Positions 55,126 to 63,860 of a DNA stretch of 64,000 nt are shown here, piece by piece. The DNA is from DATCLS01 sp035296625 (GTDB taxonomy: Bacteria > Actinomycetota > Acidimicrobiia > Acidimicrobiales > VFJN01): contig DATHAO010000062.1 of assembly GCA_035296625.1 (NCBI GenBank), positions 42,934-106,933 on the forward strand, in the 5' to 3' direction. Positions within the stretch are counted from its first letter, which is position 1. The number at the start of each line of letters is the position of its first letter. The notes under the pieces are model-generated. The model had not been told where the DNA came from and did not search any database. It was given only the letters and a program-made list of their open reading frames with translations. The translations under genes and the position numbers were made by a program.

Positions 55126-56133
55126 ATGGCACTCGACATCGGCATCGTCCTGCAGACCGACCCACCGGCTGCGAAGGCGATCGACTACGCGGTTCGCGCC
55201 GACCACCTGGGCTTCAGCAACGTGTGGACGTTCGACTCGCACGTGCTCTGGCAGGAGCCCTACGTGATCTACAGCCAGATGCTGGCCCGTACCGACCACA
55301 TCACGGTCGGTCCCATGGTCACGAACCCCGGCACGCGGGACTGGACGGTCACGGCGTCGCACTTCGCCACGCTGAACGAGATGTTCGGCGACCGCACGGT
55401 GTGCGGCATCGGCCGGGGCGACTCGGCCCGCCGGTACCAGGGCGACCAGCCGCTCGGCCTCGGGGCGGTCGGGGCGGCCATTGCCGTGATCCGCGGCCTG
55501 GTGCGGGGCGAGGAGGTGACCTACGGCGAGACGACGCTGACGTTCCCGTGGTGGGCCGGCTCGCCCGGCTTCGAGGTGTGGATGGCGGCCTACGGGCCCA
55601 AGGCGCTGACGCTGTGCGGCCAGGTGGCCGACGGGTTCATCCTCCAGCTGGCCGACCGCGACATCACGGCGTGGATGGTCCGGACCGTGCGGGCCGCCGC
55701 CGAGGCCGCCGGGCGCGACCCCGACGACGTGACGATCTGCGTGGCCGCCCCGGCCTACGTGGGCGACGACCTGGACCACATGCGCGACCAGTGCCGCTGG
55801 TTCGGCGGCATGGTGGGCAACCACGTGGCCGACATCGTCGACCGCTACGGGCCCGACGGCGGCGCCGTGCCGGCCGCGCTGACCTCCTACATCGACGAGC
55901 GCAAGGGCTACGACTACAGCGAGCACGGGCGGGCCGGCAACCCCCACACGGCATTCGTGCCCGACGAGATCGTCGACCGCTTCTGCGTGCTGGGTCCGGT
56001 CGAGGCCCACCTCGAACGCCTGGCCGAACTCGAGGCGCTGGGCGTCGACCAGTTCGCGATCTACCTGCAGCACGACGCCATGCATCCCACGCTCGAGGCC
56101 TACGGCGCCCACGTCCTGCCGGCGCTGGGGTGA
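55126..56133 (+). CDS. LLM-class (F420-type) flavin-dependent oxidoreductase
   Basis: A 335-residue bacterial luciferase-like TIM barrel protein: RADHLGFSNVWTFDSHVLW, GPMVTNPGTRDWTVTASHFA, CGIGRGDSARRYQGDQPLGL and WMAAYGPKALTLCGQVADGF. This form (TIGR03842-like) is found with hydantoinase/pyrimidine catabolic genes in actinobacteria. Cofactor is F420 or FMN; the reaction is unproven. It is 16 bp behind mmsA and is probably the last gene of the operon. Confidence 0.9.
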   Translation: MALDIGIVLQTDPPAAKAIDYAVRADHLGFSNVWTFDSHVLWQEPYVIYSQMLARTDHITVGPMVTNPGTRDWTVTASHFATLNEMFGDRTVCGIGRGDSARRYQGDQPLGLGAVGAAIAVIRGLVRGEEVTYGETTLTFPWWAGSPGFEVWMAAYGPKALTLCGQVADGFILQLADRDITAWMVRTVRAAAEAAGRDPDDVTICVAAPAYVGDDLDHMRDQCRWFGGMVGNHVADIVDRYGPDGGAVPAALTSYIDERKGYDYSEHGRAGNPHTAFVPDEIVDRFCVLGPVEAHLERLAELEALGVDQFAIYLQHDAMHPTLEAYGAHVLPALG

Positions 56134-56215
56134 TCGAGTGGCCGACCGACACCGGGGGTAACGCGCCCTCGTCCGGTGTGATAGGCATCCCTACTACTCG
56201 TAGAGAGCCATCCCG

Positions 56216-56989
56216 ATGGAGGGTCCCGTGCTTCGTCCTCGCCTGCTCGTCGCCGCCCTGCTGCCCGTGGCGCTCGCCGTCAGCGCCTGTGGTGGCGACG
56301 ACGATGACGGCGCCGACGTGCGCAACATCGGCAAGGACTGCTCGGCCAGCGGTGCCAGCGGTGCGAGCGGTGCCAGCGGTGCGAGCGGCGCGAGCGGCGC
56401 CAGCGGTGCCTCGGGCAGCGGGGCGAGCGGCGCCAGCGGCGGGTCGGCGAGCGCCGGCTCCGGTAGCGCCGCGTGCGCCTCGGGCTCCGGGTCCGGATCG
56501 GGCTCCGACTCCGGATCGGGCTCCGACTCCGGATCGGGCAGCGGGACCTCGGGGCACGTCGAGGGCTCGTCCACCGACGACCCCCTCGTCCAGAGCGCGC
56601 ACGAGGTGGATGCGCTCGAGATCCCGCCCGCCGCGCTGGCGGTCGGAAGCTCCGAGCTCATCGAGGAGGTCTCCACCGGCAAGATCACGGGAGAGGAGGA
56701 CCGCTACTCGCACACCGACCTCTGGGACGTCGCCGCCAACGTCGACGGCGCGCAGAAGGGCTTCGTGCTGCTCACCCCGGCCATCGAGCCGCAGGACCGC
56801 GAGCTCGTCGCGACGATCGACGACCTCTTCACCGAGCTCGACGGGCAGCTCGCAGAGTACGAGGACGGCGAGGGCGGCTACGTGTCCTACGAGGAGCTGA
56901 CCGACGACGACAAGACGGCCATGCAGACCACGCTGGCCGAGCTTTCCGAGAACCTCGCCACCGTGGCGGGCGTCCTCGGGCTCGACTAG
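56216..56989 (+). CDS. EfeO/imelysin-like lipoprotein with Gly-Ala-Ser repeats
   Basis: A 257-residue lipoprotein. After the lipobox (LPVALAVSACGGDD) come at least seven Gly-Ala-Ser tripeptides, further Ser/Gly stretches and three D-S-G-S-G-S units. The C-terminal 140 residues (YSHTDLWDVAANVDGAQKGF; DRELVATIDDLFTELDGQLA; EDGEGGYVSYEELTDDD) match the second half of EfeO-type M75 imelysin domains, which bind iron or help ferrous iron uptake. The first half and EfeU/EfeB partner genes are absent, so iron use is uncertain. A GTG at 56228 behind GGAGGG is an alternative start. Confidence 0.8.
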   Translation: MEGPVLRPRLLVAALLPVALAVSACGGDDDDGADVRNIGKDCSASGASGASGASGASGASGASGASGSGASGASGGSASAGSGSAACASGSGSGSGSDSGSGSDSGSGSGTSGHVEGSSTDDPLVQSAHEVDALEIPPAALAVGSSELIEEVSTGKITGEEDRYSHTDLWDVAANVDGAQKGFVLLTPAIEPQDRELVATIDDLFTELDGQLAEYEDGEGGYVSYEELTDDDKTAMQTTLAELSENLATVAGVLGLD

Positions 56990-57006
56990 GCGGACCGGCG
57001 TGGGGC

Positions 57007-57278
57007 TCAGCCGCCGTGCCCAGGAGCGAGGCGATCAGAACCGGCTTGCGGCCCACCCGGTTCGACCGAGCAGCGGGGCGCAGACGCACTGGGCCGCCGA
57101 GAACGCGGCGACGACGAGGCCGGCCACCGCCGGTGTGGCGCCCCGGGTCCTCGGCGTAGCGGGCGAGCACGGGTAGGGCGATGCCGAAGCCGAGGAGGTC
57201 GAGGGCGACCGTCGTCCACACCACGCCGAAGCCGGGGGGCAGCGGCGGCCGGGAGCGGGTGGGGGAGCGGCGCCGCAC
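57007..57278 (-). pseudogene. MFS transporter, N-terminal relic
   Basis: About 75 residues of a tetracycline-exporter-like MFS protein survive in pieces: FGVVWTTVALDLLGFGIALP and VLARYAEDPG in one frame, ATPAVAGLVVAAFSAAQCVC and APLLGR in the next, then NRVGRKPVLIASLLGTA (motif A) back in the first frame, after which the gene is cut off. Two small indels and a large C-terminal loss make it non-functional. The rest of the 56990-57428 gap shows no gene. Confidence 0.8.
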
Positions 57279-57428
57279 GAGCGGCTACCGATAGCGCGCC
57301 GCGTCCCGGCCGCGTCAGACGGCGCGCCCGGCGGCGCACTCCTCCTGGTCAGGACGGGCGCGGTGGAGCCGCCCTCGCCGGCGACGCAGACTGGGTGCGG
57401 ACCACCCGTCCCGATCGTGGAGATGCCC

Positions 57429-57851
57429 ATGTCACCGCCCGTTTCGTCACGTCCCGCCCGCGCCCTCGCCGCCGCGCTCCTCTCCGTCCTGCTGCTCGTG
57501 GCCGGTGCCTGCGCCGACGACGACAGCGTCGGTGTGTCCGAGCTGTGCGATGCCCGCAACGAGCTCGAGGACGCTCTCGGGGACCTGACGAACGTGGCCA
57601 GCGGCGACGAGGGCATCGCCGATGCCTTCGACCGCATCGGGGAGGCGCTGGAGGACCTGCGGGACGCCGCCGAGGACGAGCTCGACGACGAGATCGACGG
57701 CGTGGAGGAGGCGGTGGGCCGCCTCGATGACGCCGTCACCGCGTCCGAGGGCCGGCCGCTGCGCGAGCGCGTCTCGACGTTCGGCGACGCCGTCGCCGAT
57801 GTGGGAGCCTCGCTCGACACGCTGTCCGACGCCGCGGGTGCCGGCTGCTAG
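57429..57851 (+). CDS. Small helical lipoprotein, unknown function
   Basis: A 140-residue exported protein: signal SRPARALAAALLSVLLLVAG with lipobox GAC, then acidic helices (DARNELEDALGDLTNVASGD; DAFDRIGEALEDLRDAAEDE; VEEAVGRLDDAVTASEG) with a heptad look suggesting a coiled-coil bundle, and a final Cys. No family recognised. ATG 57429 is chosen because GTGGAG precedes it and the upstream frame lacks coding character. Confidence 0.7.
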   Translation: MSPPVSSRPARALAAALLSVLLLVAGACADDDSVGVSELCDARNELEDALGDLTNVASGDEGIADAFDRIGEALEDLRDAAEDELDDEIDGVEEAVGRLDDAVTASEGRPLRERVSTFGDAVADVGASLDTLSDAAGAGC

Positions 57852-58060
57852 GACCGCCCGCCCGGGGAACGACGAGCGCTCCTCAGAGGTCGAGCTCGCC
57901 GCGGAGGCGCAGCCACGGACCTCTGGCCTGGGCGGCGGCCGTCACGGCGCACGACTCCGGACCTGATGAGCGTGCGCGAACGGCCGTAGCTGATGCACCA
58001 CCATGGGTGCCTCTCTGCACAAGGCGGCTCGTCGCGAGCTGACATCGGGGAGAAGCGATC

Positions 58061-60649
58061 GTGCAACGAGAACCGACGAGCCCGACGACCGTCACCGTCG
58101 ACGTGTCCGGGTCCGCCGCGCCCGAACACGAACGGCCCGGTGCGGTTCTCCCTCCGGCCCACGGCGGCAACGGCAACGGCGCCGCACCGTCCACCGCCCA
58201 CCACGGCGTCGCCGACCGGTCCGCCGCCGGGCGTCCCGCCGGCGACCGTTCCCGCGAGGCCGCTGAGACGGGCGGGGACGGTGGCGAGCCGCGTGACGGT
58301 CGTGACGGTGGCGAGCCGCGTGACGGTGGCGAGCCGCGTGAGGGTGACGGGGCGGGGGACGGTGACGAGACGCCCGGGGCCGTCCGGAGCCCCGAGGCCG
58401 CCGAGGGGCGCGGGGCCCCGTTGGCCGAGGACGACGAGACCGCTGCCGAGGACCGCCCCGGCCTGCGGCCCGCTCGGGTGTACCGCTCGGCGCTGGCCCG
58501 CGAGGGCGACCTGCCCGAGTGGAACGACGAGGTGGCGCTCGCCGTCGTGCCCGCCGAGGCCCCGGCACCCGGCGGGCCGCCCCCATCCGGCGGGGCGCGC
58601 GCAACCGACGGGCCGCCCACCCCCCCGCACGGACGCGCCCACCCGCCCGGGGCCCGGCGGCCGTCACCGGTCGGGCCCCACGACGGCCGCCCGACCACCC
58701 CGCGCCGGCAGGCCGGCTCCGGCGCTACTCCGGCCGCCCGCATCCAACGCTCCCGCCGCCGGTCGGGCTCGGGCCTCGACGATCCGCCGGCCGGCAAGCT
58801 CGGCTACCTGCCGGCGCTCGACGGCCTGCGGGCCATCGCCGTCCTGCTCGTCATCGGCTACCACGTGGGCTACTCGGCCCTGGCCGGCGGCTACATCGGC
58901 GTCGAGGTCTTCTTCGTGCTCTCGGGCTGGCTGGTGTGCGCCCTGCTCATGGGCGAGCGCAGGGCCTCGGGGCGGATCGTTCTCGGGCGCTTCTGGGTCC
59001 GCCGGGCGCGGCGCCTGCTCCCGGCCGTCGTCGTCGTCATCGCCGCCACCCTTGCCGTCGCGACGGTGGCCGACCCCAGCCGGGCGGCCAACCTGCGCAC
59101 CGACGGCCTCGCCGCGCTGGGTTACCACCTCAACTGGCGGCTGATCATCGACAACCAGTCGTACTTCGCGGCGGCGGACGGTCCGTCGGCGCTCGACCAC
59201 CTCTGGTCGCTGTCGATCGAGGAGCAGTTCTACCTGCTGTTCCCGATCGTGGCCGGCCTCGTGCTGGCCCGGCGGCGCCCGGGCGTGGCCGTGGGCCTGG
59301 TGCTGGCCGGCATGGCGGCGTCGACGGTGCTGCGGCTGCGCTGGTACGACCCCTCGGCCGACCCGTCGCGCATCTACTTCGGCGCCGACACACGCGCCTC
59401 GGGTCTGCTCGCGGGCGTTGCCCTCGGCCTCGTGTGGTTGCCCGGACGGCGCCGGTCCCGGGCCGGATGGTGGGGGAGCCGGGTCCTCGACCTCGTCGCC
59501 CTCGCCGGCCTCGGCGCGCTCGCCTGGTACACGACGATGATCTCCGAGCAGGACGACCTCGCCTTCGGCAGCGCGTTCTCGCTCGTGCAGCTCGCCACGC
59601 TGGTCGTCATCGCCGTGGTGGTGGTGCCGGCGCCCACGTTCGTGGGCCGGGCGCTCGCGACGAGGCCGCTGGTGTGGCTCGGTCAGCGTTCGTACGGCAT
59701 CTATCTGATCCACTGGCCGGTCATCGTGTTCACGTCGCGGGCCCCCGGCCAGCAGCCCGAGCGGCCCCTGCGGGTGGCCGCGCAGGTCATCGTGATCCTG
59801 GCCCTGGCCGAGGTGTCCTACCGCGTCGTCGAACAGCCGATCCGCCGCCACGGTTTCGCCGGTGCCGCCCGCCGGCTCGAGCGGACGGCCAACGCTGGCG
59901 TGCAGCGCCGGCCGATCCGGGCCGCCGGCCTGGCGGCCGCGGGAATCGCTTTGCTGGGCGGCAGCGTGGCCGTCACCCAGGCCGTCGTGACGGCGGCCGA
60001 GCCCGAGGTCCAGCACGCCGGGTCGGTCGTGATCAGCGCCCCCGGCACGCCCACCGGCCGGCCGGCCCCGGGCGGCGCCGCGCTCCCAGCCCACGCTCCG
60101 GGCCCGACGACGGACGCCACGGCGCCGGCCGTCCCCGGCGCCGCGGGTCCGCCGCCCGCTACGCCCTCGCCGGCCGCGTACGTGCCGACGACGGCCGTGG
60201 GGGACTCGGTCATGGCCGGCGGCGCCACCGTGCTGTCCGAGCGCATGGCCGGGAACATCCTCGTCGTCGACGCCTCGGTGGGCCGGCAGATGAACGAAGC
60301 GCCTGCGCTCGTCCGGGCGATGGACGGCCGCCACCAGCTCGGCGAGATGGTGATCGTGCACCTCGGCAACAACGGCCCGTTCACCGACCGGCAGATCGAC
60401 GAGCTGTTCGAGGCCATCGGGGCGGACCGCCTGGTCGTGCTGGTCAACGTGTTCGTCCCTCGCCGTTGGGAGGGCGAGGTCAACGATGCCCTGACCGCCG
60501 CCGCGGCCCGCCACCCGAACGCCCGCATCGCCGACTGGCGCTCGGTGGCGAGCAGCGAGCCGGGCCTGTTCCTCGAAGACGGCTACCACCTCAACCCCCG
60601 GGGCGCCCAGCGTTACGCCGACGTCGTCACGGCGGCCGCCCACACCTGA
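58061..60649 (+). CDS. Acyltransferase-3 (OafA-like) fused to SGNH domain
   Basis: An 862-residue membrane protein. The first about 240 residues are a disordered, charged, Pro/Gly-rich extension with GGEPRDG repeats. The acyltransferase-3 part follows: LGYLPALDGLRAIAVLLVIG, YHVGYSALAGGYIGVEVFFV, FWVRRARRLLPAVVVVIAAT, LDHLWSLSIEEQFYLLFPIV, about ten helices to residue 630. A C-terminal SGNH-like domain follows: YVPTTAVGDSVMAGG (serine block) and LEDGYHLNPRGAQRYADVV (Asp-x2-His). Such proteins O-acetylate cell-wall or surface glycans, with the SGNH part completing transfer outside. GTG 58061 is preceded by GGGGAGAAG. Confidence 0.92.
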   Translation: MQREPTSPTTVTVDVSGSAAPEHERPGAVLPPAHGGNGNGAAPSTAHHGVADRSAAGRPAGDRSREAAETGGDGGEPRDGRDGGEPRDGGEPREGDGAGDGDETPGAVRSPEAAEGRGAPLAEDDETAAEDRPGLRPARVYRSALAREGDLPEWNDEVALAVVPAEAPAPGGPPPSGGARATDGPPTPPHGRAHPPGARRPSPVGPHDGRPTTPRRQAGSGATPAARIQRSRRRSGSGLDDPPAGKLGYLPALDGLRAIAVLLVIGYHVGYSALAGGYIGVEVFFVLSGWLVCALLMGERRASGRIVLGRFWVRRARRLLPAVVVVIAATLAVATVADPSRAANLRTDGLAALGYHLNWRLIIDNQSYFAAADGPSALDHLWSLSIEEQFYLLFPIVAGLVLARRRPGVAVGLVLAGMAASTVLRLRWYDPSADPSRIYFGADTRASGLLAGVALGLVWLPGRRRSRAGWWGSRVLDLVALAGLGALAWYTTMISEQDDLAFGSAFSLVQLATLVVIAVVVVPAPTFVGRALATRPLVWLGQRSYGIYLIHWPVIVFTSRAPGQQPERPLRVAAQVIVILALAEVSYRVVEQPIRRHGFAGAARRLERTANAGVQRRPIRAAGLAAAGIALLGGSVAVTQAVVTAAEPEVQHAGSVVISAPGTPTGRPAPGGAALPAHAPGPTTDATAPAVPGAAGPPPATPSPAAYVPTTAVGDSVMAGGATVLSERMAGNILVVDASVGRQMNEAPALVRAMDGRHQLGEMVIVHLGNNGPFTDRQIDELFEAIGADRLVVLVNVFVPRRWEGEVNDALTAAAARHPNARIADWRSVASSEPGLFLEDGYHLNPRGAQRYADVVTAAAHT

Positions 60650-60684
60650 GGGCGCCACCCGCCGCCCTGCCCCGTGCGGCCGGC

Positions 60685-61010
60685 TCAGCCGGCGAGCGGG
60701 ACGAGCTGGCGAGCCACGAACGTCGCCAGCTCCCGGTACCCGTCGTGGGTGAGGTGGAACGCCGTCGGGCCCGACCCAGTCGTCGTGAGCCGCCAGCTCG
60801 GCGGGCCAGCCCGGCACGACGAGCGGACGCCCTGCGGCCGCGCGCACGGCGTCTGCCCGCCGCGCCCGGTCGACGGTCGCCACGTCGCCGGGCGGGACCC
60901 ACACGACGGTCGTCGCCCCCGGCTCTCCAGCTCGTCGACGAGCGTCGCCACGTCGTCGGGGGCCGGGACGCGGCACGCGAGGGGGAGGTGTGGCACGTGT
61001 CTCCGTCGGT
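60685..61010 (-). pseudogene. SGNH hydrolase-like gene, frameshifted, N-terminus lost
   Basis: A relic in two frames: VPAPDDVATLVDELESRG, then after one missing G in a GGGGG run ATTVVWVPPGDVATVDRARR and PLVVPGWPAELAAHDDWVGP with DG, then after one extra T HLTHDGYRELATFVARQLVP with LAG at the stop. The last part keeps the Asp-x2-His-like end of SGNH esterases, but the Gly-Asp-Ser start is missing. The gene is related in type to the C-terminal domain of the upstream acyltransferase. Nothing else is seen between 60650 and 61064. Confidence 0.75.
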
Positions 61011-61064
61011 GGAGGGTTGCATACGCGGCCACGCTCGCCGGCGTGCTCTGAGCGGCGCCGGGCG

Positions 61065-62480
61065 TCACTCGCTGTGTGACGTCGAGGCCCCGGTCCCGCC
61101 GTCGCCGCCGCCGATCCACACCGACTTGGCGTTGCAGAAAGCGCGGATGCCCTGGACAGACAGCTCGCGCCCGTAGCCCGAGGCCTTGACGCCGCCGAAG
61201 GGCAGCTCGGGGTACGACGTCACCATGCCGTTGACGAAGACCATGCCGGCGTCGAGCCCGTCGACGAGGCGCTCCTGCTCGGCGGGGTCGGTGGTCCAGG
61301 CGTTGGCGCCCAGCCCGAAGGCTGTGGCGTTGGCCAGCTCGAGGGCGGCGTCGAGGTCGGGCGCCCGGTAGAGCCCGGCGACGGGGCCGAAGACCTCCTC
61401 GCCGAACATGCGCATCTCCGGCGTGATGCCGGTCATGACGGTGGGCGGGTAGTACCAGCCCGGCCCGTCCGGGCGCTGCCCGCCGCAGAGCACGGTGGCA
61501 CCCCGGTCGACCGCGTCCGCCACCAGCTCCTCCACGTCGCGGCGGCCCTGCTCGGTGGCGAGCGGGCCGACGTCGGTCTTGTCGTCGGTGGGGTCGCCGA
61601 CCGCCAGCGCCGCCATGTGGTCGACGAAGCGCCGCTCGAACTCGTCCGCCACGGCCTCGACCACGATGAAGCGCTTGGCCGCGATGCAGCTCTGGCCGTT
61701 GTTCTGGCAGCGGGCCACGGCCGCGACTTGGGCCGCCCTCTCGACGTCAGCCGAGGCAGCCACGACGTAGGGGTCGCTGCCGCCCAGCTCGAGGACGGTG
61801 GGTTTGGTCTCCTCGCCGGCCACCCGCGCCACGGCCCGGCCCGCGGGTGCGCTGCCGGTGAGCGTGGCCGCCCGGACCCGGTCGTCGCGCAGCACCCGCT
61901 CGACCTGGTCCGACCCGATGAGCAGGGTCTGGAACACGTCGGCGGGGAAGCCCGCCCGGCGCACCAGGTCCTCGAGGAACCGCGCGGTGCGCGGCACGTT
62001 GGACGCATGCTTGAGCAGGCCGACGTTGCCGGCCATGAGGGCCGGGGCGGCGAACCGCACGACCTGCCACAGCGGGAAGTTCCAGGGCATGACTGCGAGG
62101 ACCGGGCCGAGCGGCTGGTAGCGCACGAACGCCCCGTCGGCGCCCACCGCGCCCGCGTCGGCCGGCTCGTCCGCCAGGAAGCCCTCGCCCCGATCGGCGT
62201 AGAAGCGGAACGCCTTGGCGCACTTCTCGGCCTCGGCGCGTGCGGCGCCGAGCGTCTTGCCCATCTCGAGGGTCATGGTGGCGGCCACGGCGTCGCGCTC
62301 GCGGTCGAGGATGTCGGCCGCCGCCCGGGTCCAGCGGGCGCGCTCGGCGAACGTGGTGTGCCGGTAGCCGACGAAGGCCGCGGCGGCCCTGGAGACGGCC
62401 GCGTCGACCTCGGCGTCGGACAGGGCCTCGAACGTCTCGACCACCTCGCCGGTGGCCGGGTTCACTGTGGCGATGCTCAC
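61065..62480 (-). CDS. gabD: NAD(P)-dependent succinate-semialdehyde dehydrogenase-like
   Basis: A 471-residue aldehyde dehydrogenase: VSIATVNPATGEVVETFEAL, GPVLAVMPWNFPLWQVVRFA, VLELGGSDPYVVAASADVE (catalytic Glu) and NNGQSCIAAKRFIV (Cys265), ending LPFGGVKASGYGRELSVQGI. Of the ALDH groups this is the GabD2-like one that oxidises succinate semialdehyde to succinate; other small aldehydes are possible. GTG 62480 follows GAGGAGG. No gabT-like gene is near. Confidence 0.9.
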   Translation of the reverse strand: MSIATVNPATGEVVETFEALSDAEVDAAVSRAAAAFVGYRHTTFAERARWTRAAADILDRERDAVAATMTLEMGKTLGAARAEAEKCAKAFRFYADRGEGFLADEPADAGAVGADGAFVRYQPLGPVLAVMPWNFPLWQVVRFAAPALMAGNVGLLKHASNVPRTARFLEDLVRRAGFPADVFQTLLIGSDQVERVLRDDRVRAATLTGSAPAGRAVARVAGEETKPTVLELGGSDPYVVAASADVERAAQVAAVARCQNNGQSCIAAKRFIVVEAVADEFERRFVDHMAALAVGDPTDDKTDVGPLATEQGRRDVEELVADAVDRGATVLCGGQRPDGPGWYYPPTVMTGITPEMRMFGEEVFGPVAGLYRAPDLDAALELANATAFGLGANAWTTDPAEQERLVDGLDAGMVFVNGMVTSYPELPFGGVKASGYGRELSVQGIRAFCNAKSVWIGGGDGGTGASTSHSE

Positions 62481-62650
62481 GGGTGCCTCCTCCGTCGGGC
62501 GGCGCGGCGCCGGCCGGAGAGCGCCGGGCGGGGCCGACCATCCCCCGTCTAGCCGCTCGGCGAGCCCACGCCAACCCCCAGCGTCGGCCCGTTCACAGCC
62601 CCGCGTGGTCCTCGTCCTCGGCGTCCGGGCTTTTACCGTCTGACATAGTG

Positions 62651-63748
62651 TCAGGTGCGCCAGGCCCCCGATCTGTCTGGTCCCGCCGCCGACGGGTCGG
62701 GGGCCGGCGTTCCCCGGGGTTCGAGGCTCCACGCGGGGATCGGCTCGGCGAAGCCCTTGAGCACGCGTCGGCCCGCCGGCGCGAACGTCGCCGGGGCGTC
62801 CCGGGCGGCCTCGACGACCGAGGCGTCGACGAGCACCTCGCCGGGAATCGCCTCGTCGACGAGGCGGGCGGCGAGGTTCACGACCGGCCCGTAGAAGTCG
62901 CCGTGGCGGAACAGCACCTCGCCGTACACGAGCCCGCCGCGTGGCTGGAGCCCGTCGGCGGCGAAGGTGGCCACGAGCTGGCTGACGATGTGGCAGCCGG
63001 CCTGCGCGTCGAGGGCGGCGACCATGATCTCGTCGCCGATGTACTTGACCAGGCGGCCACCGGAGGCGGCGACGACGTCGAACGCCAGCGACTCGAAGCG
63101 GCTCACCATGTGGGCGAGCGCGGGCGGGTCGAGGCCGGCCTGGATGCCGGTGGAGCCGACGAGGTCGACGAAGCCGATGCACAGCCGGGCCAGCTGGCGT
63201 CGTTCCTTCAACTGCGTGAGCCGCTGCCAGGCCAGCGCCTGGGCCATGTGGTGGCGGAACAGCACGCCGAGCCCGGCGCCGAGGTCGAGGCCCCGGGCCG
63301 TGGCCCAGGCGTTGCGCTCGGCGCGCACCACGAGGGGGGTCCCTTCGCGGTCCATCTCGTCCTGGGGGCCCTGCACGTAGAGGGCGACGGCCGCCTCGGC
63401 GATGCGAGCCATGGCCGCGGCCACGACACGTGGCAGGTCGGGGCCGGTGGCCCCCACCACGTTGCCGGCGTGCAGGCCCTCCAGCAGCTTGGCGTCGCCC
63501 TCGGTGAACCGGCATTCCTCCGGATCGGCCACCTCGACGCCGAACCGGCGGAACGATGTCACGACGACGTCGAGGGGGAGCCCGCATCGGGCGGAGAGGT
63601 CCGCAGCGGAGAACGTCGCGCCGTTCGCCAGCACGAGGTCGGACGCCAGCCCCAGGAGACGGCGCTCGTCGCTGAGGTCGAGCTGGTCCGGCGAGGCACC
63701 CTGCTCGGCGAGCCAGCGCCGCAGGGCGTCCATCTCGGCGTCGGCCAT
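62651..63748 (-). CDS. Class III adenylate/guanylate cyclase with N-terminal regulatory domain
   Basis: A 365-residue protein. Residues 1-170 are helical and resemble the regulatory domain of mycobacterial cyclases such as Rv1264. The cyclase homology domain starts at LARLCIGFVDLVGSTGIQAG (metal Asp195) and has GRLVKYIGDEIMVAALDAQA (Asp239), YGPVVNLAARLVDEA and the C-terminal RRVLKGFAEPIPAWSLEPRG. Both metal aspartates are present, so activity is likely. No CRP-like gene is in the window. The promoter faces that of dps. Confidence 0.92.
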   Translation of the reverse strand: MADAEMDALRRWLAEQGASPDQLDLSDERRLLGLASDLVLANGATFSAADLSARCGLPLDVVVTSFRRFGVEVADPEECRFTEGDAKLLEGLHAGNVVGATGPDLPRVVAAAMARIAEAAVALYVQGPQDEMDREGTPLVVRAERNAWATARGLDLGAGLGVLFRHHMAQALAWQRLTQLKERRQLARLCIGFVDLVGSTGIQAGLDPPALAHMVSRFESLAFDVVAASGGRLVKYIGDEIMVAALDAQAGCHIVSQLVATFAADGLQPRGGLVYGEVLFRHGDFYGPVVNLAARLVDEAIPGEVLVDASVVEAARDAPATFAPAGRRVLKGFAEPIPAWSLEPRGTPAPDPSAAGPDRSGAWRT

Positions 63749-63815
63749 CGCCCGACGGTAGCGGCCACGGCCGGGTGGATCGGCGGCGGATCGGGCAGAG
63801 ATCGCGAAGGAACAA

Positions 63816-63827
63816 CCGAGTTCTCGG
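63816..63827. promoter_or_regulatory. Palindrome in the cyclase/dps divergent region
   Basis: CCGAG-TT-CTCGG is a perfect short inverted repeat 33 bp before dps, followed by an unusually AT-rich stretch (GTTATTTGTACTGAATCC) likely to contain the dps -10 element. Candidate regulator site only. Confidence 0.35.
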
Positions 63828-63860
63828 CGGCGTTATTTGTACTGAATCCAAAGAAGGAGC

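Noticed and set aside
57883..58060. Minus-strand frame ending RGPWLRLRGELDL in the gap before the acyltransferase
   Set aside because: The end looks protein-like, but the rest of the frame is antisense to the acyltransferase and no start or family could be found.
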